Source of the DNA: an uncultured Lysobacteraceae bacterium | GTDB taxonomy: Bacteria > Pseudomonadota > Gammaproteobacteria > Xanthomonadales > Xanthomonadaceae | Length of the DNA stretch: 13,423 nt | Assembly (NCBI GenBank): GCA_937897645.1 | Contig: CALCNV010000119.1 | Coordinates: 1 to 13,423 of the forward strand | Direction: 5' to 3' | Shown: positions 7,337 to 13,423 of the stretch, in pieces | Layout of the letters: each line of letters begins with the position of its first letter | How positions within the stretch are numbered: position 1 is the stretch's first letter | Notes under the pieces: generated by a model | The model's input: the letters and a program-made list of their open reading frames with translations, nothing else | Database searches by the model: none | What the model was told of the DNA's origin: nothing | Position numbers and translations under genes: made by a program

Positions 7337-8890
7337 TTGAGTGACGCCATAAAGCATGTGGTAATCCTCGGCGGTGGTTCTGCAGGGTGGTTGACTGCGG
7401 CCGTCATCGCCGCCGACCACCATGCGGCCACCGATACAGGCCTCAAGGTAACGCTGATCGAATCGCCGGACGTCGCCACCATCGGCGTCGGCGAGGGCAC
7501 CTGGCCGACCATGCGCGACACCCTGCGCAGGATAGGCGTGACGGAGACCGACTTCATCCGCGAATGCGACGCTGCCTTCAAGCAGGGATCGAAGTTCGTG
7601 CGCTGGAGCGAGGATCGCGAGGGCGATGCTTACTACCATCCCTTCGTGCTGCCACAGGGCTACCTGGAAACCAACCTCGTCGCCGGTTGGGCGCAGCACA
7701 GCGACGTGCCATTCGGAAAACTGGTGTGCTTCCAGCCGCATTTGTGCGAAGCGGGCAAGGCGCCTAAGCAGTTCTCCACGCCGGAGTACGCGGCTGTGGC
7801 CAACTACGCCTATCACCTGGATGCCGGCAAGCTGGGTGTGTTCCTGCGCAAGCACTGCGTAGAAACACTTGGCGTTCGCCACGTGTCCGACCACATGACC
7901 GCGATCAACACCCACGAGAATGGCGACATCGCCTCTCTGCAAACACGCGATCACGGCGCGATCACGGGTGACCTGTTCATCGACTGCAGCGGGACACGTT
8001 CGCTGCTGCTAGGTGAGCATTACGGCGTCGCACTGGTTTCGCAAAAGCACGTGCTGTTCAACGATCGCGCGATCGCCGTTCAAGTGCCCTATGCAGCCCC
8101 TGATTCGCCGATCGCCTGCCAGACCGTTTCCACCGCGCAGCGCAACGGCTGGATCTGGGACATCGGTCTGCAAAGCCGTCGTGGCATCGGCCATGTCTAT
8201 TCCAGCAGCCATGCCACTGACGAATCCGCCGAACAGGATCTGCTGCAGTACGTGGCCAGCGCCGGTGGCCAGGTAAAGGATTCGGCGAAGCTGGTGCGGA
8301 TCAAGTTCAATCCGGGATATCGCGAGCAGTCCTGGCATCGCAATTGCGTTGCGATCGGGCTGGCGAGCGGATTCGTGGAGCCGCTGGAAGCCTCTTCGCT
8401 GGTACTGGTGGAACTGGCTGCAGGCATGTTGAGCGAGCAGATGCCGGCGACGCGCGCGTCCATGGATATTGTTGCCAATCGTTTCAACGATACCTTCACC
8501 TATCGTTGGGAGCGCGTGGTCGATTTCCTCAAGCTGCATTACGTGCTCACGAAACGCACCGATACGGAATTCTGGCGTGATAATTGTAGACCCGAATCTA
8601 TACCGGACCGCCTGGCGGAACTGCTGGCGCTCTGGCGCCATCAACCGCCGTCGCGCTACGATTTTCACCGTTTGGAAGAAGTGTTCCCTTCGGCCAGCTA
8701 CCAGTACATCCTGTATGGAATGGGTTTCCAGCCGGATGCGCGTCCTGCTTCACGACGTGTGGACGATGTGCGCATGGCGGAAGGCTATTTCCAGGAGGCC
8801 GCCGAACTGGCCCGCAAGATGCTGGCAGCCTTGCCGGGACATCGCGAGATGCTGGACCATGTGAGGGCGCGTGGCATGCAGCGCATCTAG
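7337..8890 (+). CDS. Flavin-dependent tryptophan halogenase family protein (copy 1)
   Basis: 517 residues, normal family length. The family uses reduced FAD, oxygen and a halide to halogenate tryptophan, indole or related aromatics in the cytoplasm. Visible: FAD-binding GGGSAGWLTA (12-21); GVGEGTWPT (51-59); Lys82 in AAFKQGSKF, aligned to the catalytic lysine of PrnA; GDLFIDCSGTRSLLLG (211-226); GLASGFVEPLEASSL (341-355) with Glu351 at the place of the PrnA active-site glutamate. The signature WxWxIP reads WIWDIG (272-277), losing the proline. The start is TTG 7337, supported by GAGGT six bases before it and by the conserved N-terminus (IKHVVILGGG). No signal peptide. It is the first gene after the receptor terminator. 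It is clearly a homologue rather than a duplicate of the halogenase at 10783. Substrate unknown; from memory, relatives such as BrvH and the Xanthomonas campestris enzymes brominate free indole. Confidence 0.92.
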   Translation: MSDAIKHVVILGGGSAGWLTAAVIAADHHAATDTGLKVTLIESPDVATIGVGEGTWPTMRDTLRRIGVTETDFIRECDAAFKQGSKFVRWSEDREGDAYYHPFVLPQGYLETNLVAGWAQHSDVPFGKLVCFQPHLCEAGKAPKQFSTPEYAAVANYAYHLDAGKLGVFLRKHCVETLGVRHVSDHMTAINTHENGDIASLQTRDHGAITGDLFIDCSGTRSLLLGEHYGVALVSQKHVLFNDRAIAVQVPYAAPDSPIACQTVSTAQRNGWIWDIGLQSRRGIGHVYSSSHATDESAEQDLLQYVASAGGQVKDSAKLVRIKFNPGYREQSWHRNCVAIGLASGFVEPLEASSLVLVELAAGMLSEQMPATRASMDIVANRFNDTFTYRWERVVDFLKLHYVLTKRTDTEFWRDNCRPESIPDRLAELLALWRHQPPSRYDFHRLEEVFPSASYQYILYGMGFQPDARPASRRVDDVRMAEGYFQEAAELARKMLAALPGHREMLDHVRARGMQRI

Positions 8891-9057
8891 GATGTGCCTG
8901 GGGATGAATGCAATGCACCAGTTCAAGTTTCCACGCAGAAGATCAATCGCATTGACGCGTGATTGACCGCGCAAGCGCCAAGAATTGCCGCGCCGACCCT
9001 CAATGAAGGCGCGTAGGATAGGTTCCTCCAGCCACATGCTTTACTCCGGAAGCCCCA

Positions 9058-9765
9058 ATGGCCCAACACGTTCTGCTCAACAACATCGATCACATGAACC
9101 TGCGCGTCGACGCCGCGCGCAGCGCCGCCTTGGGCGACAACGTGATGTTCGCCCTTACTTTCCCGGCCGAATTCCGCAACGTGCAGGCTTATTACCCCAT
9201 CGTGTTCCGCAAGGCGGACGACGGTGCATTCCAGCCAGTCGCGCTGTTCGGATTCCAGGAAGGGCGCAACCTGTTCCTGGGCAACGACCGTTGGCATGCC
9301 GCCTATGTGCCGCTTGCAATCGAACGGCAGCCGTTCCTGATCGGTCGTGATGGCGATGCACTCATGGTCCATATCGACATGGACAATCCCCGCGTTTCCA
9401 GCGAACGTGGTGAGCCGCTGTTCGGGGACCAGGGCGGCACCACCGCGTTCCTGGATCGCATGACTTCGGTGTTGCTTGCCTTGCATGACGGCCTGCAGGC
9501 AATCCCAGCGTTCGTCGAGGCACTCCTGCAGCATGAGCTTCTTGAACCGTTCGCACTCGATGTCGAACTTGAGGATGGCTCATTGAGCCGACTGGTGGGG
9601 TTCTACACGATCAATGAAGAGAAGCTTGGCGCCTTGGATGGGATTGCGCTGGAAGCACTGCAGCGCAGTGGTTTCCTGGAACCCCTGTACATGATGGTCG
9701 CTTCCCTGTCGCGATTCCGTGACCTCATAGACCGGATGAGCCGGGCACATGTTGGCAGTCGATAA
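9058..9765 (+). CDS. SapC-family protein
   Basis: 235 residues, cytoplasmic, with no signal peptide or membrane segment. It matches the SapC family by its order of motifs: an N-terminal stretch LNNIDHMNLRVD, AYYPIVF, VALFGFQEGRNLFLG, WHAAYVPLAIERQPF, and a C-terminal GFYTINEEKL and FLEPLYMMVASLSR. The name comes from surface or peptide-resistance loci and is not the SapC permease of enteric bacteria; no biochemical activity is established. ATG 9058 has GGAAG five bases before it. The gene follows a 167-bp gap after halogenase 1, and its end overlaps the next gene by 17 bp. Family members are repeatedly seen beside TonB receptors, tryptophan halogenases and cupin-8 proteins in sugar-utilisation loci (knowledge of the family, not shown here). 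Confidence 0.9.
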   Translation: MAQHVLLNNIDHMNLRVDAARSAALGDNVMFALTFPAEFRNVQAYYPIVFRKADDGAFQPVALFGFQEGRNLFLGNDRWHAAYVPLAIERQPFLIGRDGDALMVHIDMDNPRVSSERGEPLFGDQGGTTAFLDRMTSVLLALHDGLQAIPAFVEALLQHELLEPFALDVELEDGSLSRLVGFYTINEEKLGALDGIALEALQRSGFLEPLYMMVASLSRFRDLIDRMSRAHVGSR

Positions 9766-10768
9766 ACATATCCGCGAATTCAGCGGCGTCGACCCACGGG
9801 CGTTGCCGCACGAGGTGCTGAAATCCTCGGAGCCTGCCGTACTACGGGGCGTAGCGGCGCGGTGGCCCATGGTGCAGGCAGGGCAGCAGTCGGCGCAGGC
9901 TGCGGTGGCCTATTTGCGTGGGTTCGAGCGGAAGGATGCGCAACCCGTGGTCGCGATGGTGGGTCCACCGGACATCAATGGACGGTTTTTCTACAACGCC
10001 AAGCTGGACGAATTCAATTTCCGCCGCGAAAACGTGCCGCTGGGCGTGGCCCTGAACACGTTGCTGAAGTACGCGAAGGAACCCACCCCGCCAGCCATCT
10101 ACATCGGGTCCACCACCATCGACACGTGGTTGCCCGGCTTCCGCAACGACAATGATTTCGCGCTCGGCGACAGGGAGACGCTCGCCAGCATCTGGATCGG
10201 CAATCGCACGCGCATCGCTGCGCACCAGGACGTGCCGGACAATCTCGCCTGCGTGGTCGCGGGTCGCCGGCGGGCGACGCTGTTTCCGCCACAACAACTG
10301 TCCAACCTCTACATTGGCCCGCTCGATTTCACGCCTGCGGGGCAAGCCATCAGCCTGGTGGATTTCGATGCACCTGACTACGACCGTTTCCCGCGCTTCG
10401 AAGAGGCGCTACGGCACGCACAGGTAGCGGAACTCGGACCCGGCGATGCCGTGTTCATCCCCAGCATGTGGTGGCACCACATGGAGGCGCTGGAAACATT
10501 CAACGTGCTGGTCAACTACTGGTGGCGACAGACGCCGGCATGGATGGACACGCCGATGAATGCACTGATGCTGGCACTGATGACCGTGCGTGACCTGCCT
10601 GCCGAGCAGCGCGCCGTCTGGGAGGACGTGTTCCGCCATTACGTGTTCGCGCCGGATGAAGCGACGGCCGACCATATTCCAGCGGACGCACTGCGTACGC
10701 TTGGCCCGATCGATGAAGCCAGGGCGCGCGCCATGCGCGCCCGCCTGCTGCAACGGCTGAACCACTAA
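9749..10768 (+). CDS. Cupin-8 / JmjC-like Fe(II)-dependent oxygenase family protein
   Basis: 339 residues, cytoplasmic. The fold resembles FIH-type hydroxylases, which use Fe(II), 2-oxoglutarate and oxygen to hydroxylate protein side chains. Visible: ILRG-like entry PAVLRGVAARWP (29-40); the HxD iron motif HQD (His159, Asp161); GRRRATLFPPQQLSNLYIG (172-190); PGDAVFIPSMWWHHMEAL (231-248), where His243 is the expected third iron ligand; and a C-terminal helical region. The iron triad is intact, so enzymatic activity is plausible. The start ATG 9749 lies inside the sapC gene, 17 bp before its end, with GATGAG about nine bases upstream, which indicates translational coupling. The same type appears in related loci, sometimes labelled Pass1-related. 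The target is unknown; hydroxylation of a peptide or protein side chain is an inference from the family. Confidence 0.88.
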   Translation: MLAVDKHIREFSGVDPRALPHEVLKSSEPAVLRGVAARWPMVQAGQQSAQAAVAYLRGFERKDAQPVVAMVGPPDINGRFFYNAKLDEFNFRRENVPLGVALNTLLKYAKEPTPPAIYIGSTTIDTWLPGFRNDNDFALGDRETLASIWIGNRTRIAAHQDVPDNLACVVAGRRRATLFPPQQLSNLYIGPLDFTPAGQAISLVDFDAPDYDRFPRFEEALRHAQVAELGPGDAVFIPSMWWHHMEALETFNVLVNYWWRQTPAWMDTPMNALMLALMTVRDLPAEQRAVWEDVFRHYVFAPDEATADHIPADALRTLGPIDEARARAMRARLLQRLNH

Positions 10769-10782
10769 GGACGCATGACGCG

Positions 10783-12294
10783 ATGAATGACGCGAGCCAC
10801 CACCCGCAAAGACCCATCAAGCGCATCGTGATCGCCGGCGGTGGCACGGCCGGGTGGATGGTCGCCGCCGCGCTTTCCAAGACGTTGGGCAAGGTGCTCG
10901 ACATCAAACTGATCGAGTCAGACGAGATTTCCACGGTCGGTGTGGGTGAAGCCACCATTCCTACCCTTGTAACCTTCCACAGGTTGTTGGAGATCAACGA
11001 ACGGGAGTTCATGGCCGCCACGCAGGCTACTTTCAAGCTGGGCATCAGCTTCGAGAACTGGCGCAACGTGGGTGAGGACTACATCCATTCATTCGGCATA
11101 ACCGGCAAGGACCATTGGACCGCCGGCTTCCAGCACTTCTGGCTGAAGGGTCGCGAACGCAATCTTGCCAGCGACTACGGTGACTACTGCCTTGAATTGA
11201 AGGCTGCACTGCAGAACAAGTTCGCGCATCTTCCAAATGGCGGAATGAATTACGCCTTCCACATGGATGCGTCGCTGTATGCGAAGTACCTGCGCGGGTT
11301 CAGCGAGAAATTCGGCGTACAGCGCATCGAAGGCAAGATCGTCGAGGTCAAGACCGACACGCAGCCCGGCCACATCAGCGCGCTACGGCTGGACTCGGGC
11401 GTGGACATCGAAGGCGACCTGTTCATTGATTGCACCGGGTTCCGTGGGCTGCTGATTGGCCAGACACTCGGCGTGGAGTACCAGGACTGGGCGCAGTGGC
11501 TGTATTGCGACAGCGCGGTGGCGGTGCAAACCGAATCCGTGGGTGACGCTGTTCCCTATACGCGCTCCATCGCTCGTGATGCAGGTTGGCAATGGCGCAT
11601 CCCGCTGCAACACCGTGTCGGCAACGGCATCGTTTTCAGCAGCCGCCATACGGATGACGCACACGCCACCCAGACCCTGCGCGACAACATCCAGGGCGCG
11701 ATGCTGACCGATCCGCGCGTCATCAAGTTCCGCCCGGGCCAGCGATCCAGTACCTGGAGCGGCAACTGCGTGGCCATCGGCCTGGCCAGCGGCTTTTTGG
11801 AGCCGATTGAATCCACCAGCATCCACCTGATCCAGCGCGGCATCCTGCGACTGCTGCAGATGTTCCCGGCCAACGGCATCAGTCAATCCGATATAGACGA
11901 ATACAACCAGCAGACCCGCTCGGAGATCGAGCACATCCGTGATTTCATCATCCTGCATTACCACGTCACCAATCGCCAGGACACGGCATTCTGGCGTGCA
12001 TGCCGCGACATGGAGATTCCCGAATCGTTGCGCCATCGCATCGAGTTGTTCCGGGAAACCGGCCGCGTATTCCGCGTGCCCAACGAATTGTTTGCCGAGA
12101 ACTCCTGGATCCAGGTGATGCTGGGGCAGGGCATCATGCCCCATCAGCGCCACCCGGTCGCCGACTTGATGGGTGACGCGGAGTTGGCGCAGTTCCTGGA
12201 CGGGATTCGCACGACCGTGGATAAAACGCTGGGCCAACTTCCATCGCACCAGGTGTACGTGGAGCGGTACTGCCCGGGCATGCGTCCGACCTAG
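10783..12294 (+). CDS. Flavin-dependent tryptophan halogenase family protein (copy 2)
   Basis: 503 residues with all catalytic signatures intact: FAD loop AGGGTAGWM (18-26), GVGEATIPTL (53-62), Lys85 in ATFKLGISFENW matching the PrnA catalytic lysine, GDLFIDCTGFRGLLIG (211-226), WQWRIP (269-274, the exact WxWxIP motif) and GFLEPIESTSIHL (337-349) with Glu343. The usual C-terminal NRQDTAFW and QGIMP segments are present. It is closer to textbook tryptophan halogenases than copy 1, so the two may act on different substrates or only one may halogenate. The start ATG 10783 lies 14 bp after the cupin stop, with AAGGA about ten bases upstream; an ATG at 10774 is in frame but stops after three codons. 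Last gene of the run. Its stop overlaps that of the convergent gene. No partner flavin reductase is in the window. Confidence 0.94.
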   Translation: MNDASHHPQRPIKRIVIAGGGTAGWMVAAALSKTLGKVLDIKLIESDEISTVGVGEATIPTLVTFHRLLEINEREFMAATQATFKLGISFENWRNVGEDYIHSFGITGKDHWTAGFQHFWLKGRERNLASDYGDYCLELKAALQNKFAHLPNGGMNYAFHMDASLYAKYLRGFSEKFGVQRIEGKIVEVKTDTQPGHISALRLDSGVDIEGDLFIDCTGFRGLLIGQTLGVEYQDWAQWLYCDSAVAVQTESVGDAVPYTRSIARDAGWQWRIPLQHRVGNGIVFSSRHTDDAHATQTLRDNIQGAMLTDPRVIKFRPGQRSSTWSGNCVAIGLASGFLEPIESTSIHLIQRGILRLLQMFPANGISQSDIDEYNQQTRSEIEHIRDFIILHYHVTNRQDTAFWRACRDMEIPESLRHRIELFRETGRVFRVPNELFAENSWIQVMLGQGIMPHQRHPVADLMGDAELAQFLDGIRTTVDKTLGQLPSHQVYVERYCPGMRPT

Positions 12295-12944
12295 CGGTAC
12301 GCGGCGGGGTCGTAGCCGGCGATTTCCTCATCCGCAATGAGCTGGCGTAGTTGCGCCGCAGAAGCGCGTTTCATGGGCCGTTCGTCCACACCGGACAGCG
12401 GTGCTTGGCGCAGGGCATCGTGGGGCAGGACGGTCACGTCGAAGGTCAGTTCCTCGGCCGTGAATACCCACACAGGGAAATCATCGCTGCGTTCCCGATC
12501 CAGGCGCAGATGACGCGTGCGCACATCGGCAGGGATGCGGTGTTCGTCCAGGAAGCGTGGCACCGCGTCCGCATCATCCGTATGCAGTTGCAGGTGCACG
12601 GGTGAATGCGCATCGGCCGTGCCTTCCAGCACTGGGCCCGCTAATCGCGGTGAGAATCCGCTGAAGAATTCCAACGCCCGTAGCGCTGCCTCGCGACGTA
12701 CCTGCACGGCCTGTTGCTGCGGTTCGCCTACGAACAGGCGCTGGTACTCGCGCAGGGCCTGTTCAATCTCGCGGTTGCGCGGCAGCGAGGCGTCGTCGTG
12801 GATGCCGAGGCGTTCGGCGGCTTTCAGCTTGGCTTGGTGGTAGTCACGGAAGCCGCCTTCGGCCATCAGCCGAGCAGCTTCGTTCGCCAGCCGAAGGCGG
12901 CGTTCGCGGGTGCGGGTTTCGGCATGTTGACGGGCGTGGTGCAT
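12291..12944 (-). CDS. Conserved protein of unknown function
   Basis: 217 residues, soluble, no signal peptide. I do not recognise a named function. The N-terminal 70 residues are charged and helical (RRLRLANEAARLMAEGG, REIEQALREYQRLF). The middle and C-terminal part looks alpha/beta (RLAGPVLEGTADAHSPVHLQ, FPVWVFTAEELTFDVTVLP) with a faint nucleotidyltransferase-like pattern that I would not rely on. It ends DEEIAGYDPAAYR. The start ATG 12944 is chosen for a clean GGAGG six bases upstream; the open frame extends to 13025, but that extension would run through an intergenic hairpin. It lies 120 bp behind the penicillin-binding protein gene on the same strand, with a strong hairpin between. It is convergent with halogenase 2, sharing the bases CTAG. 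Confidence 0.82.
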   Translation of the reverse strand: MHHARQHAETRTRERRLRLANEAARLMAEGGFRDYHQAKLKAAERLGIHDDASLPRNREIEQALREYQRLFVGEPQQQAVQVRREAALRALEFFSGFSPRLAGPVLEGTADAHSPVHLQLHTDDADAVPRFLDEHRIPADVRTRHLRLDRERSDDFPVWVFTAEELTFDVTVLPHDALRQAPLSGVDERPMKRASAAQLRQLIADEEIAGYDPAAYR

Positions 12945-12982
12945 GGAGAGCCTCCGCGTCGAAACTGACGAAGACTGTACCT

Positions 12983-13014
12983 GACACCGCGTTGCGAATG
13001 TGCAACGCGGTGTC
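12983..13014. terminator. Perfect 13-bp hairpin downstream of the PBP1A gene
   Basis: GACACCGCGTTGC (12983..12995) is perfectly complementary to GCAACGCGGTGTC (13002..13014) with a 6-base loop. It lies 50 bp after the PBP1A stop and before the next minus-strand gene. Neither strand has a T-run after the stem, so it is a terminator only in a broad sense; it may instead stabilise RNA. Confidence 0.55.
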
Positions 13015-13036
13015 GCCAAGTTCATATGCAGTTGTT

Positions 13037-13064
13037 CATGCGTATCTGGACATGCGTATTTGGA
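13037..13064. repeat. Tandem 14-bp direct repeat just after the PBP1A stop
   Basis: CATGCGTATCTGGA (13037..13050) is followed directly by CATGCGTATTTGGA (13051..13064), differing at one base. It abuts the stop codon of the PBP1A gene (13065..13067). It looks like a small local duplication. Confidence 0.75.
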
Positions 13065-13423
13065 TCAGAAGATGTCGAAGGCGGCTTCGTCGGCCATTGC
13101 ATCGTCGGTGTTGTAGATCTCTTCGCTCTGGATGCGCTCCAGGTCCTCCACCTTCACCCATTCCACGACGCCGTTGCTGGTCACCTGGGTCATGCCATCC
13201 GGCGGATCGTTCTGTGCGATGGCCTGTTCTTTCAATGCCGTGCGCATGTAGTCGATCCAGATGGGCAGTGCCGCCTTGCCGCCGTACTCGCGGTGGCCAA
13301 GGCTGCGGAAATCATCGCGACCCACCCACACCACGGTGGAATAGGGGCCGCCGAATCCGCCGAACCACGCATCGCGGTGGTCGTTGGTGGAGCCGGTCTT
13401 GCCGCCGACGTCTTCGCGGTTCA
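13065..13423 (-). CDS. mrcA: Penicillin-binding protein 1A, C-terminal end (partial)
   Basis: The last 118 residues, running off the right edge. Class A penicillin-binding proteins polymerise and cross-link peptidoglycan in the periplasm, anchored in the inner membrane. The visible transpeptidase end has the third active-site motif as KTGS within VGGKTGSTNDHRDAWFGGF, then VVWVGRDDF and the C-terminal helix region ALPIWIDYMRTAL, all typical of PBP1A. The protein ends in an acidic tail (DDAMADEAAFDIF). The transglycosylase domain and the SxxK and SxN motifs are outside the window. The gene symbol is by family; ponA is the alternative name. Confidence 0.92.
   Translation of the reverse strand, partial: NREDVGGKTGSTNDHRDAWFGGFGGPYSTVVWVGRDDFRSLGHREYGGKAALPIWIDYMRTALKEQAIAQNDPPDGMTQVTSNGVVEWVKVEDLERIQSEEIYNTDDAMADEAAFDIF

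Noticed and set aside
8009..8668. 219-codon minus-strand frame inside halogenase 1
   Set aside because: Shadow frame; composition follows the coding strand's codon bias.
8892..8966. 24-codon open frame after halogenase 1, considered as a possible modified-peptide precursor
   Set aside because: No good ribosome site for its first ATG, no leader/core pattern and no tryptophan, so a halogenation substrate peptide is not supported.
9058..9765. Reading SapC as the permease of an antimicrobial-peptide ABC transporter
   Set aside because: The protein has no membrane segments; the shared name refers to a different family.
11383..12249. 288-codon open frame on the minus strand opposite halogenase 2
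   Set aside because: Shadow frame of a gene with full family signatures; no supporting motif or ribosome site.
7337..12294. A halogenated natural-product (NRPS/PKS) cluster
   Set aside because: Two halogenases but no assembly-line, ligase, transporter or resistance genes in the window.
1..13423. CRISPR arrays, insertion sequences, tRNA or rRNA genes
   Set aside because: No repeat-spacer pattern, transposase, terminal inverted repeats or RNA-gene signatures were seen.

Overview
The window most resembles a Xanthomonadaceae-type gammaproteobacterium (Xanthomonas, Stenotrophomonas or Pseudoxanthomonas relatives). The reasons are the high GC content, the large TonB-dependent receptor of the Xanthomonas/Caulobacter type, the sugar-linked receptor locus, and the flanking housekeeping genes. 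The genus cannot be fixed from this sequence alone.

Layout. At the left edge is the 3' end of citrate synthase (gltA, +), closed by a strong bidirectional terminator (189..215). Converging on it is a two-gene minus-strand operon: a secreted GH30 glycosidase (1119..2588) followed by a secreted NodB-type polysaccharide deacetylase (257..1072). A 384-bp divergent region separates this operon from a LacI-family repressor gene (2973..3980, +). Next comes a TonB-dependent receptor (4221..7223, +), an intrinsic terminator, and a plus-strand series: flavin-dependent tryptophan halogenase 1 (7337..8890), SapC-family protein (9058..9765), JmjC/cupin-8 protein (9749..10768) and tryptophan halogenase 2 (10783..12294). 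At the right edge, on the minus strand, are a conserved protein of unknown function (12291..12944) and the C-terminal end of penicillin-binding protein 1A (from 13065).

How it works together. Two near-identical palindromes, TGACAGCGCTGTCA (2675..2688) and ATTGACAACGCTGTCAAT (4111..4128), sit on promoter-like elements in front of the GH30 operon and of the receptor. This makes a local LacI regulon very likely: the secreted GH30 and deacetylase trim a glycan, the receptor imports the fragments, and the repressor responds to a product. The halogenase-SapC-JmjC-halogenase cassette behind the receptor has no signal peptides and no NRPS/PKS genes. It recurs next to sugar-type TonB receptors in related bacteria, but its job is unknown, and it is the best candidate here for a poorly described system.

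The main oddity is the receptor's start. The reading frame has no ATG, GTG or TTG at the position demanded by its signal peptide and its excellent Shine-Dalgarno. The codon there is ATA (4221..4223).
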